Positions 46,273-57,306 of a stretch of 64,000 nt of DNA are shown here, piece by piece (within the stretch, counting starts at the first letter, position 1; each line of letters opens with the position of its first letter). Both the position numbers and the translations under genes were made by a program. Source of the stretch: Myxococcales bacterium (GTDB taxonomy: Bacteria; Myxococcota_A; Polyangia; Haliangiales; Haliangiaceae); the NCBI GenBank assembly GCA_016707895.1, contig JADJGV010000020.1:1-64000 (forward strand), given 5' to 3'. The notes beneath the pieces are model-generated. The model was not told the origin of the DNA. It was given only the letters and a program-made list of their open reading frames with translations, and searched no databases.

Positions 46273-46803
46273 ATGGCTCGCCTAGCTCCGTGCGTCATCC
46301 TGGGGGGCCTGCTCGCCGCAGCGCCCGGGTGTTCGCTGGTGACCGTCCAGCAAGATCCGTTTCCGGCGCTGGAGATCCGCGCCGATCGGCCGGCCGCGCC
46401 GCCGCCCCGGGTGGTGCTCACCGACTCGAACATCCAGATCCTCGACAAGGTCCAGTTCGAGACCGGCTCCGACAAGCTCTTGCCGGTGTCGTTCCCGCTG
46501 CTCGATCAGGTCGCCCAGGTGATGCTCGAGAACGCGCAGATCGAGCTGATCGAGATCCAGGGCCACACCGACTCGACCGGCTCGGCCGGCATCAACCGCA
46601 AGCTGTCGGCGGCGCGCGCCGAGTCGGTGAAGCGCTACCTGATGGACAAGAAGATCGCCAAGGGGCGGATGACCGCCAAGGGCTACGGCCCCGACGTGCC
46701 GATCGCCGACAACGGCACGCCCGAAGGCCGCGACGCCAACCGCCGCGTCGAGTTCAAGATCCTCAAGCAAGGTCCCAAGAAGACCCTCGTCCAGGAGGAC
46801 TGA
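46273..46803 (+). CDS. OmpA-family (Pal-like) lipoprotein
   Basis: 176 residues. The signal peptide ends in APGC (Cys20). After a short spacer comes one OmpA peptidoglycan-binding domain: VQFETGSDKLLPVSFPLLDQVAQVM (in parts), IEIQGHTDSTGS with the diaminopimelate-binding Asp, LSAARAESVKRYLM and RDANRRVEFKIL. It should anchor the outer membrane to murein. The next gene follows after three bases. Confidence 0.93.
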   Translation: MARLAPCVILGGLLAAAPGCSLVTVQQDPFPALEIRADRPAAPPPRVVLTDSNIQILDKVQFETGSDKLLPVSFPLLDQVAQVMLENAQIELIEIQGHTDSTGSAGINRKLSAARAESVKRYLMDKKIAKGRMTAKGYGPDVPIADNGTPEGRDANRRVEFKILKQGPKKTLVQED

Positions 46804-46806
46804 GAG

Positions 46807-47169
46807 ATGCGCTCGCTCAGCCTGTGCCTCGTCGCCGCGTCCCTCGCCGCCGCCTGCTCGCGCACCGGCACCGGCGCCGGCGTCCGCACCGACATCACCG
46901 CGCGCATGCAGGCGGCCCAGGCGCCGATCCAGCAGTGCTACGCCGACGCGCTGCAGCGCAACCGCAAGCTGCGCGGCATGATGGTGGTGATGTTCCGCGC
47001 CGCCGCCGACTCCGGCCAGTTCGGCGATCTCACCGTCGCTCGCGACGAGCCCGGCGATCCGACGCTGCGGCAGTGCGTGCTCGGCGAGATCGGCAAGCTC
47101 AAGCTGCAGACGCCGCAGCGCACCTCGGTCGACGTCTCGTACCCGATCAACTTCCAGCCTACGAACTGA
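46807..47169 (+). CDS. Small lipoprotein with AgmX/PglI-type C-terminal domain
   Basis: 120 residues. The signal peptide ends in LAAAC (Cys17). The rest is a single domain with two conserved cysteines: IQQCYADALQRNRKLRGMMVVMF and LRQCVLGEIGKLKL, the arrangement of the AgmX/PglI C-terminal domain of myxobacterial gliding-motility proteins, which resembles TonB-C. It is co-transcribed with the OmpA lipoprotein, so an envelope-complex role is inferred. Confidence 0.78.
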   Translation: MRSLSLCLVAASLAAACSRTGTGAGVRTDITARMQAAQAPIQQCYADALQRNRKLRGMMVVMFRAAADSGQFGDLTVARDEPGDPTLRQCVLGEIGKLKLQTPQRTSVDVSYPINFQPTN

Positions 47170-47233
47170 TAGAGGGCTCGCCCCGACGGGGCCCCCACCC
47201 AGGACGCGAGACAACCGGAGACCTGGCCGGCCC

Positions 47234-48028
47234 GTGATCGACACCCACTGCCACCTCGACGTCGACGCGTTCGCGGCCGATCGCGCGGCGGTGCTGGCGC
47301 GGGCGCAGGCGGCGGGCGTGCGCGGCCTGCTGGTGCCGGCGATCCGGCCGCGCACGTGGGCAGCGCTGACCGCGCTTCCGGCGGCGCACCCCGACGCGCC
47401 GCTGGCGCTGGCGCTGGGCGTCCACCCGCAGGTCGTGCCCGAGCTCGACGGCGACGAGCGGGCGCTGATCGATCGCCTGGCTGACGCGATCGCGGCGGCG
47501 CGCACCGAGCGCGTCGTGGCGGTCGGCGAGTGCGGGCTCGACGGCAACGCCGGCGAGAGGATCCTGCAGGGGGCGGTGTTCACCGCGCACCTCGAGGCCG
47601 CGCGCGCGCTCGGCCTGCCGCTGGTGATCCACGTGATCCGCGCCCACGAGATCGTGCCGGCGCTGCTCTCGCGCGCCCGCGCCCACGAGGTCGGCGGCGT
47701 GATCCACAGCTTCTCGGGGTCGGCCGAGCTGGCGAAGGTCTACGCCGATCTCGGCTTCGCCTGCTCGTTCGCCGGGCCGGTGACCTGGCCCCGCGCGCGC
47801 AAGCCGAAGTGGGCGGCGGCGGCGGTGCCCGCCGACCGGCTGCTGGCCGAGACCGACTGCCCCGACCAGTCGCCCGAGGGCTGGCGCGGCCGGCGCAACG
47901 AGCCGGCGTCGCTGCCGGAGGTGATCGCCGGCCTGGCCTCGGCCCGCGGCGCCGACCCACAGGCGATCGCCGCGCTGACCGCCGCCAACGCGCGGCGCGT
48001 GTTTCCCGCGGCGGCGCGATTCTGGTAA
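47234..48028 (+). CDS. tatD: TatD-family metal-dependent DNase/hydrolase
   Basis: 264 residues, full length. Metal ligands of the TIM-barrel fold are visible: IDTHCHLDVDAF, GECGLDGN (Glu), VIHVIRAHEIV, GVIHSFSGS and LLAETDCPDQSPEGWRGRRNEPASL (in parts). TatD enzymes act as 3'-5' exonucleases and D-aminoacyl-tRNA or DNA repair hydrolases. Start is GTG. The tcdA gene follows after nine bases on the same strand. Confidence 0.92.
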   Translation: MIDTHCHLDVDAFAADRAAVLARAQAAGVRGLLVPAIRPRTWAALTALPAAHPDAPLALALGVHPQVVPELDGDERALIDRLADAIAAARTERVVAVGECGLDGNAGERILQGAVFTAHLEAARALGLPLVIHVIRAHEIVPALLSRARAHEVGGVIHSFSGSAELAKVYADLGFACSFAGPVTWPRARKPKWAAAAVPADRLLAETDCPDQSPEGWRGRRNEPASLPEVIAGLASARGADPQAIAALTAANARRVFPAAARFW

Positions 48029-48037
48029 GCAGCGGGG

Positions 48038-48877
48038 ATGACCACCCACCGCCGCTTCGATCGCACCGCGCGCCTGCTCGGCGACGACGGCGTGGCGCGG
48101 CTGACGGCGGCCACGGTGACCGTGTTCGGCGTCGGCGGGGTCGGCTCGTTCGCCGCCGAGGCGCTGGTGCGCTCGGGCGTCGGGCGGGTGATCCTGGTCG
48201 ACTTCGATCGCATCTGCGTCACCAACGTCAACCGCCAGCTGCACGCGATGAAGGGCACGCTGGGCAAGCCCAAGGTCGCGGTGATGGCCGAGCGGCTGCG
48301 CGCGATCAACCCCGATTGCATCGTCGAGCCGCGCGTCGAGTTCTACGGCGCGGCCACCTCGGCGCGGCTGCTCAGCCCCGAGCCCGACGTGGTGATCGAC
48401 GCGATCGACAACGTCACCGCCAAGATGCACCTGATCGCCACCTGCGTCCGCGAGCGGCTGCGGCTGGTCTCGGCGATGGGCGCGGCGGCGCGGCTCGATC
48501 CCACCGCGGTGCGGGTGGCCGATCTCGCCGAGACCAAGATCTGCCCGTTCGCCCGCGACCTGCGCAAGACGCTCAAGAAGAAGCACGGGCTCGACTGCAC
48601 CCAGCCCACCGGCGTGATCGCGGTGTACTCGGAGGAGGCGCCGCGGGCGCCCCACGAGCTGGCCTACGACACCGCCGGGTTCGCGTGCGTGTGCCCGGGC
48701 GGCGACAACGGCCTCAACGACTGCGAGAAGAAGCACCGGGTCGAGGGCTCGGTCGCGTTCGTCCCGTCGGTGTTCGGCCTGACCGCCGCGGCCACCGCGG
48801 TGCAGGTGATCGTCGGCGCGCGGGTGGTGCGCTGGCCGAGCGCCCCACGCGGTGCAACCCCGCAAGAACTGCGCTAG
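48038..48877 (+). CDS. tcdA: tRNA cyclic t6A synthase TcdA (CsdL)
   Basis: 279 residues of the ThiF/E1 superfamily. The adenylating Rossmann motif is VFGVGGVGSFAAEAL, with the conserved Arg/Asp in LVDFDRICVTNVNRQLHA and VIDAIDN. Four cysteines near 185-235 and CTQPTG match TcdA, which cyclises t6A at position 37 of ANN-reading tRNAs. It has no rhodanese or ThiS partner nearby. The stop codon overlaps the -10 element of the peroxiredoxin gene. Confidence 0.9.
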   Translation: MTTHRRFDRTARLLGDDGVARLTAATVTVFGVGGVGSFAAEALVRSGVGRVILVDFDRICVTNVNRQLHAMKGTLGKPKVAVMAERLRAINPDCIVEPRVEFYGAATSARLLSPEPDVVIDAIDNVTAKMHLIATCVRERLRLVSAMGAAARLDPTAVRVADLAETKICPFARDLRKTLKKKHGLDCTQPTGVIAVYSEEAPRAPHELAYDTAGFACVCPGGDNGLNDCEKKHRVEGSVAFVPSVFGLTAAATAVQVIVGARVVRWPSAPRGATPQELR

Positions 48878-48880
48878 GGT
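48875..48880 (+). promoter_or_regulatory. Putative -10 element TAGGGT, leaderless start
   Basis: TAGGGT ends nine bases before the peroxiredoxin ATG. Its first three bases are the tcdA stop codon. Confidence 0.5.
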
Positions 48881-48889
48881 GCGCGCACC

Positions 48890-49369
48890 ATGATCAACGC
48901 GGGCGACAAGATCCCATCCGTCACCATCAAGGAAGCCACCGCCGACGGTCCCAAGGACGTCGATCCGGCGGCGCTGTTCGCGGGCAAGCGCGTCGTGATG
49001 TTCTCGCTGCCGGGCGCGTTCACGCCGACCTGCTCGAAGGAGCACCTGCCGGGCTACGTCGCGCAGCACGACGAGCTGCGCGCCAAGGGCGTCGACCTGA
49101 TCGTCTGCCTGTCGGTCAACGATCCGTTCGTGATGAAGGCGTGGGGCGCCGAGCACGGCGCCCTGGGCAAGGTCGTCATGCTCGCCGACGGCAACGCCAC
49201 CTTCACCAAGGCGCTCGGCATCGAGGTCGACCTCGCTGGTCCCAACATGGGCCTGCGCGCGCGCCGCGGCCTCTTGACGATCGAGGACGGCGTCGTCAAG
49301 ACGATCGACATGGAGGCCCCCGGCAAGTTCGAGGTCTCGAGCGCCGCTGCGTGCGCGCTGAAGTTCTAG
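48890..49369 (+). CDS. Peroxiredoxin (Prx5/AhpE-like)
   Basis: 159 residues, the size of atypical Prx5 enzymes that reduce peroxides with glutaredoxin or thioredoxin. The peroxidatic Cys48 lies in SLPGAFTPTCSKEHLPGY; VCLSVNDPFVMKAWG and NMGLRARRG are also diagnostic. Extra cysteines at about 72 and 155 may resolve the sulfenate. The following lipoprotein gene begins inside its last codons. Confidence 0.94.
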   Translation: MINAGDKIPSVTIKEATADGPKDVDPAALFAGKRVVMFSLPGAFTPTCSKEHLPGYVAQHDELRAKGVDLIVCLSVNDPFVMKAWGAEHGALGKVVMLADGNATFTKALGIEVDLAGPNMGLRARRGLLTIEDGVVKTIDMEAPGKFEVSSAAACALKF

Positions 49370-50030
49370 GCGTCGCGCTGGCGGCGGTGGCCCTCGGGTG
49401 TGAGGCGCGCCCTGCGGCGGCGCCGCCGCGGCCCGGGGCCGACGGGCTGGTCGCGGCGCTGGGGCCGGCGGTCGGTGATCGCGCGCGCGGGGCGCGGGCG
49501 CTGGCCGGGATGGCGGTGCCGGGGCCGGCGTGGCCGCGGCTGGTGAGCGCGCCGTACGCGGGGCAGCACGCGCCGTACGCGCGGGCGTACCCGGTCGCGA
49601 CCGCCGGGCTGGTCGACGCGCTGGCCGGCGACGGGGTGCTGGCGGTGCGGCCGCACTACGCCGACGATCCGCGGCTGGCCCCGGCGCAGCGGCGCGAGCG
49701 GATCGCCGTGCCGGTGGCGGCGCCCGGGTGGATCGTCAGCGTCGACGGCCGCGATCTGCCGGCGGCGTTCGTGTGGGACGGCGCGGCCTGGCGCGCGCTG
49801 GCCGGGATCGACGCGCTGACCCGCGACGCGATCGGCGCCCACGATCACGACTGCGCGGTGGCCTACGCCGCGGCGGCCGACGGCAGGTGCCTCGACGCCA
49901 GCGGCCCGGCGGCGGTGGCGGCGCTGGCGGGCGATCTCGCCGCGCTCGCGGTGGCCTGCCGGCGATTGATCGCGCTGGCCGACGCTGGCGCGTGCGGGGC
50001 TCGTGGTAGCGTCGCGCCCCTCGCGCGCCC

Positions 50031-50034
<4 letters not shown>
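49351..50034 (+). CDS. Lipoprotein of unknown function
   Basis: 227 residues from a GTG that overlaps the peroxiredoxin gene by 19 bases in another frame. The start is supported by the lipoprotein signal MRAEVLGVALAAVALGC (Cys17). The mature part is Ala-rich with few recognisable motifs (WPRLVSAPYAGQHAPYARAYPV, GWIVSVDGRDLPAAFVWDG). Its stop overlaps the biotin carboxylase ATG by four bases, so it may be co-translated with the carboxylase operon. Function unknown; the coding frame is less certain than its neighbours. Confidence 0.6.
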
Positions 50035-53105
<3,071 letters not shown>

Positions 53106-53109
<4 letters not shown>

Positions 53110-53681
53110 CCCGCACCGCCAGCGCCCGCGAGCACGAGGCCACGCTCGCGCTGTGCGCCGACGGCGTTGGGCTGTGGACGCCGTGGGTCGCGGCCGGGCA
53201 GGTGGTCGCGCCGGGCCAGGCCATCGGCGAGCTCGAGGTGCTGGGCGTGAGCGAGCGGGTGATCGCCGGCGGCACCCGGGCCGGCCGGGTGGTCGCGATC
53301 GCCGGCGCGCGCCACCACCGGCTGCCGGTCGATTTCGGCGCCGCGCTGGTGACGCTCGACCTGGCGCTGGGCGTGGCGATCGACGCGGCCGGCCCCGACG
53401 GCGCGGCCGCCGCGACCGGCGGCGGGCTGCGCTTCGTCGCGCCGTCGAGCGGGCGGTTCTACGGCCGCCCGGGCCCGGGCAAGCCGGCGTTCGTGACCGT
53501 CGGCGAGGTGATCGCGGTCGGCCACACCGTGTGCCTGCTCGAGGTGATGAAGACGTTCCACCGGGTCACCTACGGCGGCGCGGGCCTGCCCGAGCGGGCC
53601 AGGGTCACCGCGATCGCGATCGCCGACGACGCCGACGTCAACCCCGGCGACGTGATCCTGCACCTGGAGGCCGTGCCATGA
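53106..53681 (+). CDS. Biotin carrier protein with a second degenerate biotinyl-like half
   Basis: 191 residues. The C-terminal half is a biotinyl domain: FVAPSSGRFYGRPGPGKPAFVTVGE (in parts) and CLLEVMKTFH, with Lys149 as the biotin site (EVMK in place of AMKM). The N-terminal half (VGLWTPWVAAGQVVAPGQAIGELEVLG and VIAGGTRAGRVV) has the layout of a lipoyl/biotinyl sandwich but no MK motif. The ATG overlaps the carboxyltransferase stop by four bases. Confidence 0.85.
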
Positions 53682-55030
53682 CGCTGCGCTATCACCTGGT
53701 GATCAAGGGCGGGACGCTGTGCACGCCGGGCGGGCCGATCGTCGCCGACGTCGGCATCCGCGAGGGCCGCATCGCCGCGATCGGCGCGCTGGGCGCCGAC
53801 GCCCACGCCGCCGAGGTGATCGACGCCACCGGCCTGCACGTGCTGCCCGGCATCATCGACGCGCAGGTGCACTTCCGCGAGCCCGGCTTCCCGCACAAGG
53901 AGGACCTGGCGTCGGGCACCGCCGCCGCGGTGCTGGGCGGCGTCACCGCGGTGCTGGAGATGCCCAACACCGATCCGCCGACCACCACCGCCGCCGCGAT
54001 GGCCGACAAGGTGGCGCGGCTGCGCGATCGCGCCCGCTGCGACGTCGGCTTCTTCGTCGGCGCGACGCCGGCCAACGCCGGCGAGCTCGACGAGCTCGAG
54101 GTGCTGCCGGGCTGCGCCGGGGTCAAGGTGTTCATGGGCAGCTCGACCGGCAGCCTGCTGGTCGCCGACGACGAGGCGCTGGCCGCGGTGTTCGCCCACG
54201 GCGTGCGCCGGGTCGCGGTCCACGCCGAGGACGAGGCCCGGCTGATCGAGCGCAAGCCGATCGCCACCGCCGCCGCCGATCCGCGGGCCCACCCGGAGTG
54301 GCGCGACGCCGAGACCGCGCTGCGCGCGACCTGGCGCGCGGTCGCGCTGGCCCGCCGCTTCGGCCGCCGGGTCCACCTGCTGCACGTGACCAGCGCCGAC
54401 GAGTGCGAGCTGCTCGCGAGCGCGAAGGACATCGCCACCTTCGAGATCCCGCCGCAGCACCTGACCCTGGCCGCGCCCGACTGCTACCAGGCGCTCGGCA
54501 CCCGGGCGCAGATGAACCCGCCGATCCGCGACGCCCACCACCAGGCGGCGCTGTGGGCGTCGATCGCGTCGGGCGCGTGCGACATGCTCGCCACCGATCA
54601 CGCGCCGCACACGCTCGAGGAGAAGGCCCGGACCTACCCGGCCAGCCCCAGCGGCATGCCCGGCGTGCAGACGTTCCTGCCGATCATGCTCGACCACGTC
54701 GCCGCCGGCCGGCTGTCCTTGGCGCGGCTGATCGATCTGATGAGCGCGGGCCCGGCGCGGGTGTGGGGCCTGGCGGCCAAGGGCCGGCTGGCGGTCGGCT
54801 TCGACGGCGATCTGACGCTGGTCGATCTCGCGGCGAAGCGCACGATCCGCGCGGCCGACGGCGCGTCGCGCTGCGGCTGGACGCCGTTCGAGGGCCGCGA
54901 GGTCACCGGCTGGCCGATCGCGACGATCGTCCGCGGCCACGTGGTCATGCGCGACGGCCAGCTGATCGGCGACGCCATCGGCCGGCCGCTGCGCTTCGTC
55001 GAGACGCTGGCCGCGGTCGCGCCGCCGTGA
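53678..55030 (+). CDS. pyrC: Dihydroorotase (class I type amidohydrolase)
   Basis: 450 residues. It should interconvert carbamoyl-aspartate and dihydroorotate in pyrimidine synthesis. The amidohydrolase metal motif is IDAQVHFREPG; further ligands are in LLHVTSADE, HLTLAAPDCYQ and ATDHAPHT. The Lys to be carboxylated lies in GVKVFMGSSTGS. It is coupled by ATGA to the biotin carrier gene, an unusual place for pyrC; another cyclic amide (hydantoin- or allantoin-like) cannot be excluded as substrate. Confidence 0.85.
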   Translation: MTLRYHLVIKGGTLCTPGGPIVADVGIREGRIAAIGALGADAHAAEVIDATGLHVLPGIIDAQVHFREPGFPHKEDLASGTAAAVLGGVTAVLEMPNTDPPTTTAAAMADKVARLRDRARCDVGFFVGATPANAGELDELEVLPGCAGVKVFMGSSTGSLLVADDEALAAVFAHGVRRVAVHAEDEARLIERKPIATAAADPRAHPEWRDAETALRATWRAVALARRFGRRVHLLHVTSADECELLASAKDIATFEIPPQHLTLAAPDCYQALGTRAQMNPPIRDAHHQAALWASIASGACDMLATDHAPHTLEEKARTYPASPSGMPGVQTFLPIMLDHVAAGRLSLARLIDLMSAGPARVWGLAAKGRLAVGFDGDLTLVDLAAKRTIRAADGASRCGWTPFEGREVTGWPIATIVRGHVVMRDGQLIGDAIGRPLRFVETLAAVAPP

Positions 55031-55073
55031 GGCGCGCCTTGACGCCGGCGGCCGCGCCGCCCACGCTGGCCCG

Positions 55074-56087
55074 GTGACGCTCGCCGCCCTCGGCTGGGAC
55101 GACGCCTGGCACGACGTCTGGCGCGCCGCGGCGCCGGACCTCCCCGGCGGCACGGTCGCGCGGGTCGCCGTCGCGCACCGCGGCGCGGTCGAGGTGATCG
55201 ACGCCGACGGGCAGTTCTGGGCCGAGCCGACCGGCAAGATGTTCCACCAGGCCGGCGACGCCCGCGCGCTGCCGATCGTCGGCGACTGGGTCGTCGTCGA
55301 GGACGCGGCCCGGGCCCGCGCCGACGGCTCGCGCGCGGCGCTGCGGGCGATCCTGCCGCGCCGCACCTGCCTGGTGCGCAAGGCCGCCGGCGAGGCCGAC
55401 CGGCCGCAGCCGCTGGTGGCCAACGTCGACGTCGCGTTCGTGCTGGCGTCGGCCAACCTCGATCTCAACCCGCGCCGCGTCGAGCGCTACCTGGCGGCGA
55501 TCCGCACCGGCGGCGCGCAGCCGGTGATCGTGGTGTCGAAGATCGATCTGGCGCCCGATCTCGCCGCGGCGGTGGCGACGCTGACCGCGGTGGCCGACGG
55601 CGCGCCGGTCTTGACCTTGTCGGCGACCCGCGGCGATGGCATCGACGCGCTGGCCGCGTGGTGCCAGCCCGGGCGGACCGTGGCCTTCCTCGGCAGCTCC
55701 GGCGTCGGCAAGACCACGCTGGTCAACCGCCTGAGCGGCGCCGCCCGCACCACCGCGCCGGTGCGCGCCGGCGACGATCGCGGCGTCCACACCACGACGC
55801 GGCGCGAGCTCCTGGTCACCGCCGCCCACGGCATCATCGTCGACACGCCGGGCATGCGCGAGCTGGCGCTGTTCGAGGACGCCGCCGACACCGCCTTCGA
55901 CGACGTCGCCGCGATCGCCGCCGGCTGTCGCTTCGCCGACTGCCGGCACAAGGCCGAGCCCGGGTGCGCGGTGGTCGCCGCGGTCGCCGCCGGGCAGCTG
56001 GCCGCCGCTCGCCTGGCCGGCTTCCACAAGCTCGCCGACGAGCAGGCCGCGCGCGAGCGCCGCAACCCCAGCCGCAAGCGGCGCTGA
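55074..56087 (+). CDS. rsgA: Ribosome small-subunit GTPase RsgA
   Basis: 337 residues. RsgA is a circularly permuted GTPase that matures the 30S subunit. An N-terminal OB domain is followed by G4 as VSKID (155-158 region; Ser replaces the usual Asn of NKxD), then the P-loop GSSGVGKTT at 207-215, the switch motif DDRGVHTTTRREL and G3 DTPGM. The C-terminal zinc site is C-x-F-x-x-C-x-H with a later Cys (CRFADCRHKAEPGC). Start is GTG. A single gene between operons. Confidence 0.93.
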   Translation: MTLAALGWDDAWHDVWRAAAPDLPGGTVARVAVAHRGAVEVIDADGQFWAEPTGKMFHQAGDARALPIVGDWVVVEDAARARADGSRAALRAILPRRTCLVRKAAGEADRPQPLVANVDVAFVLASANLDLNPRRVERYLAAIRTGGAQPVIVVSKIDLAPDLAAAVATLTAVADGAPVLTLSATRGDGIDALAAWCQPGRTVAFLGSSGVGKTTLVNRLSGAARTTAPVRAGDDRGVHTTTRRELLVTAAHGIIVDTPGMRELALFEDAADTAFDDVAAIAAGCRFADCRHKAEPGCAVVAAVAAGQLAAARLAGFHKLADEQAARERRNPSRKRR

Positions 56088-56193
56088 GCCGCCGCGCGGG
56101 CGCGACCGAACGCCGCTTGCGCCGCGCGCGATCGTCACCACGCTGGTCAAGCACCACCGCCGGGCCGTCGCGGCCGGGCGGCGCCGGTCCGTC

Positions 56194-57303
56194 ATGCTCC
56201 GCCTCGCCTTCGTCGCGCTGATCGTCGTCCACGGGTTGATCCACCTGATGGGCTTCGCCAAGAGCTTCGGGCTGGCCGAGCTGGCGCAGCTGACCCAGCC
56301 GATCGCGCGCCCGATGGGCGTGCTGTGGCTGACCGCGGCGCTGGCGATGCTGGCCACCGCGGTGGCGCTGCTGGTCGCGCCGCGCTGGTGGTGGGCGGTC
56401 GGCGCGGTCGCGATCGTGCTGTCGCAGGTGGCGATCGCCGGGTCGTGGCGCGACGCCCGCTTCGGCACGGTGGCCAACGCGATCATCCTGGCCGGCGTGA
56501 TCTACGGCGGCCTCGACCGGGGCCCGCGCAGCCTGCACGCGGCCTACGAGCGCGGGGTCGCGCGGCTGCCGCACGCTGCGCCGGGGCCGACGCTGACCGA
56601 GGCCGACCTGGCGCCGCTGCCACCGCCGGTGCAGCGCTACGCGCGGCAGGCCGGCGCGGTCGGGCGGCCGCGGGTCCACGAGTTCCGGGTGCGGTGGACC
56701 GGGCGGATCCGCGCCGACGCCAGCAGCGCGTGGATGCCGTTCGTCGCCGAGCAGCACAACACGATCGAGCCGGCCCGCCGGCTGTTCATGATGGACGCGC
56801 GGATGAAGGGCCTACCGGTCGCGGTGCTGCACGCGTTCGCGCCCGAGGGCGCGACGATGCGCGTGAAGCTGCTGTCGGCGGTGTCGATGGTCGACGCCGC
56901 CGGGCCCGCGCTGACCCGCGGCGAGACCGTCACCTGGTTCAACGACCTGTGCGTGCTGGCGCCCGGCGCGCTGATCGCGTCGTGCATCACCTGGACGCCG
57001 ATCGACGATCGCGCGGCGCGGGCCCAGGTCACGCTCGGCGCCAACACCGTGGCCGCCGAGCTGCGCTTCGACGGCGACGGGCGGCTGATCGACTTCGTGT
57101 CCGACGATCGCGGCGCGGCGTCACCCGACGGCAAGACCTTCACCGTCCAGCGCTGGAGCACGCCGCTCACCGGCTACGCCCGGGTCGGCCCCGCCACCGT
57201 CGCCACCCACGGCGAGGCGCGCTGGCACCCGCCGACCGGCGCGTTCGCCTACGGCGAGTTCGAGCTGCGCGGGCTGGCGTACGACGCCGCCGCCGCGGCG
57301 TGA
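56194..57303 (+). CDS. Membrane protein of the DUF6544 type
   Basis: 369 residues. Three membrane helices lie in the first 110 residues (HGLIHLMGFAKSFGL, MGVLWLTAALAMLATAVALLV, VANAIILAGVIYGGL). The soluble rest begins with LAPLPPPVQRYARQAGAVGRPRV, a phrase typical of the DUF6544 family, followed by strands such as FRVRWTGRIR, LFMMDARMKGLPV and MRVKLLSAVSMVDAAG. The function of this family is not known to me. It converges on ligA with three bases between the stops. Confidence 0.75.
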   Translation: MLRLAFVALIVVHGLIHLMGFAKSFGLAELAQLTQPIARPMGVLWLTAALAMLATAVALLVAPRWWWAVGAVAIVLSQVAIAGSWRDARFGTVANAIILAGVIYGGLDRGPRSLHAAYERGVARLPHAAPGPTLTEADLAPLPPPVQRYARQAGAVGRPRVHEFRVRWTGRIRADASSAWMPFVAEQHNTIEPARRLFMMDARMKGLPVAVLHAFAPEGATMRVKLLSAVSMVDAAGPALTRGETVTWFNDLCVLAPGALIASCITWTPIDDRAARAQVTLGANTVAAELRFDGDGRLIDFVSDDRGAASPDGKTFTVQRWSTPLTGYARVGPATVATHGEARWHPPTGAFAYGEFELRGLAYDAAAAA

Positions 57304-57306
57304 CCG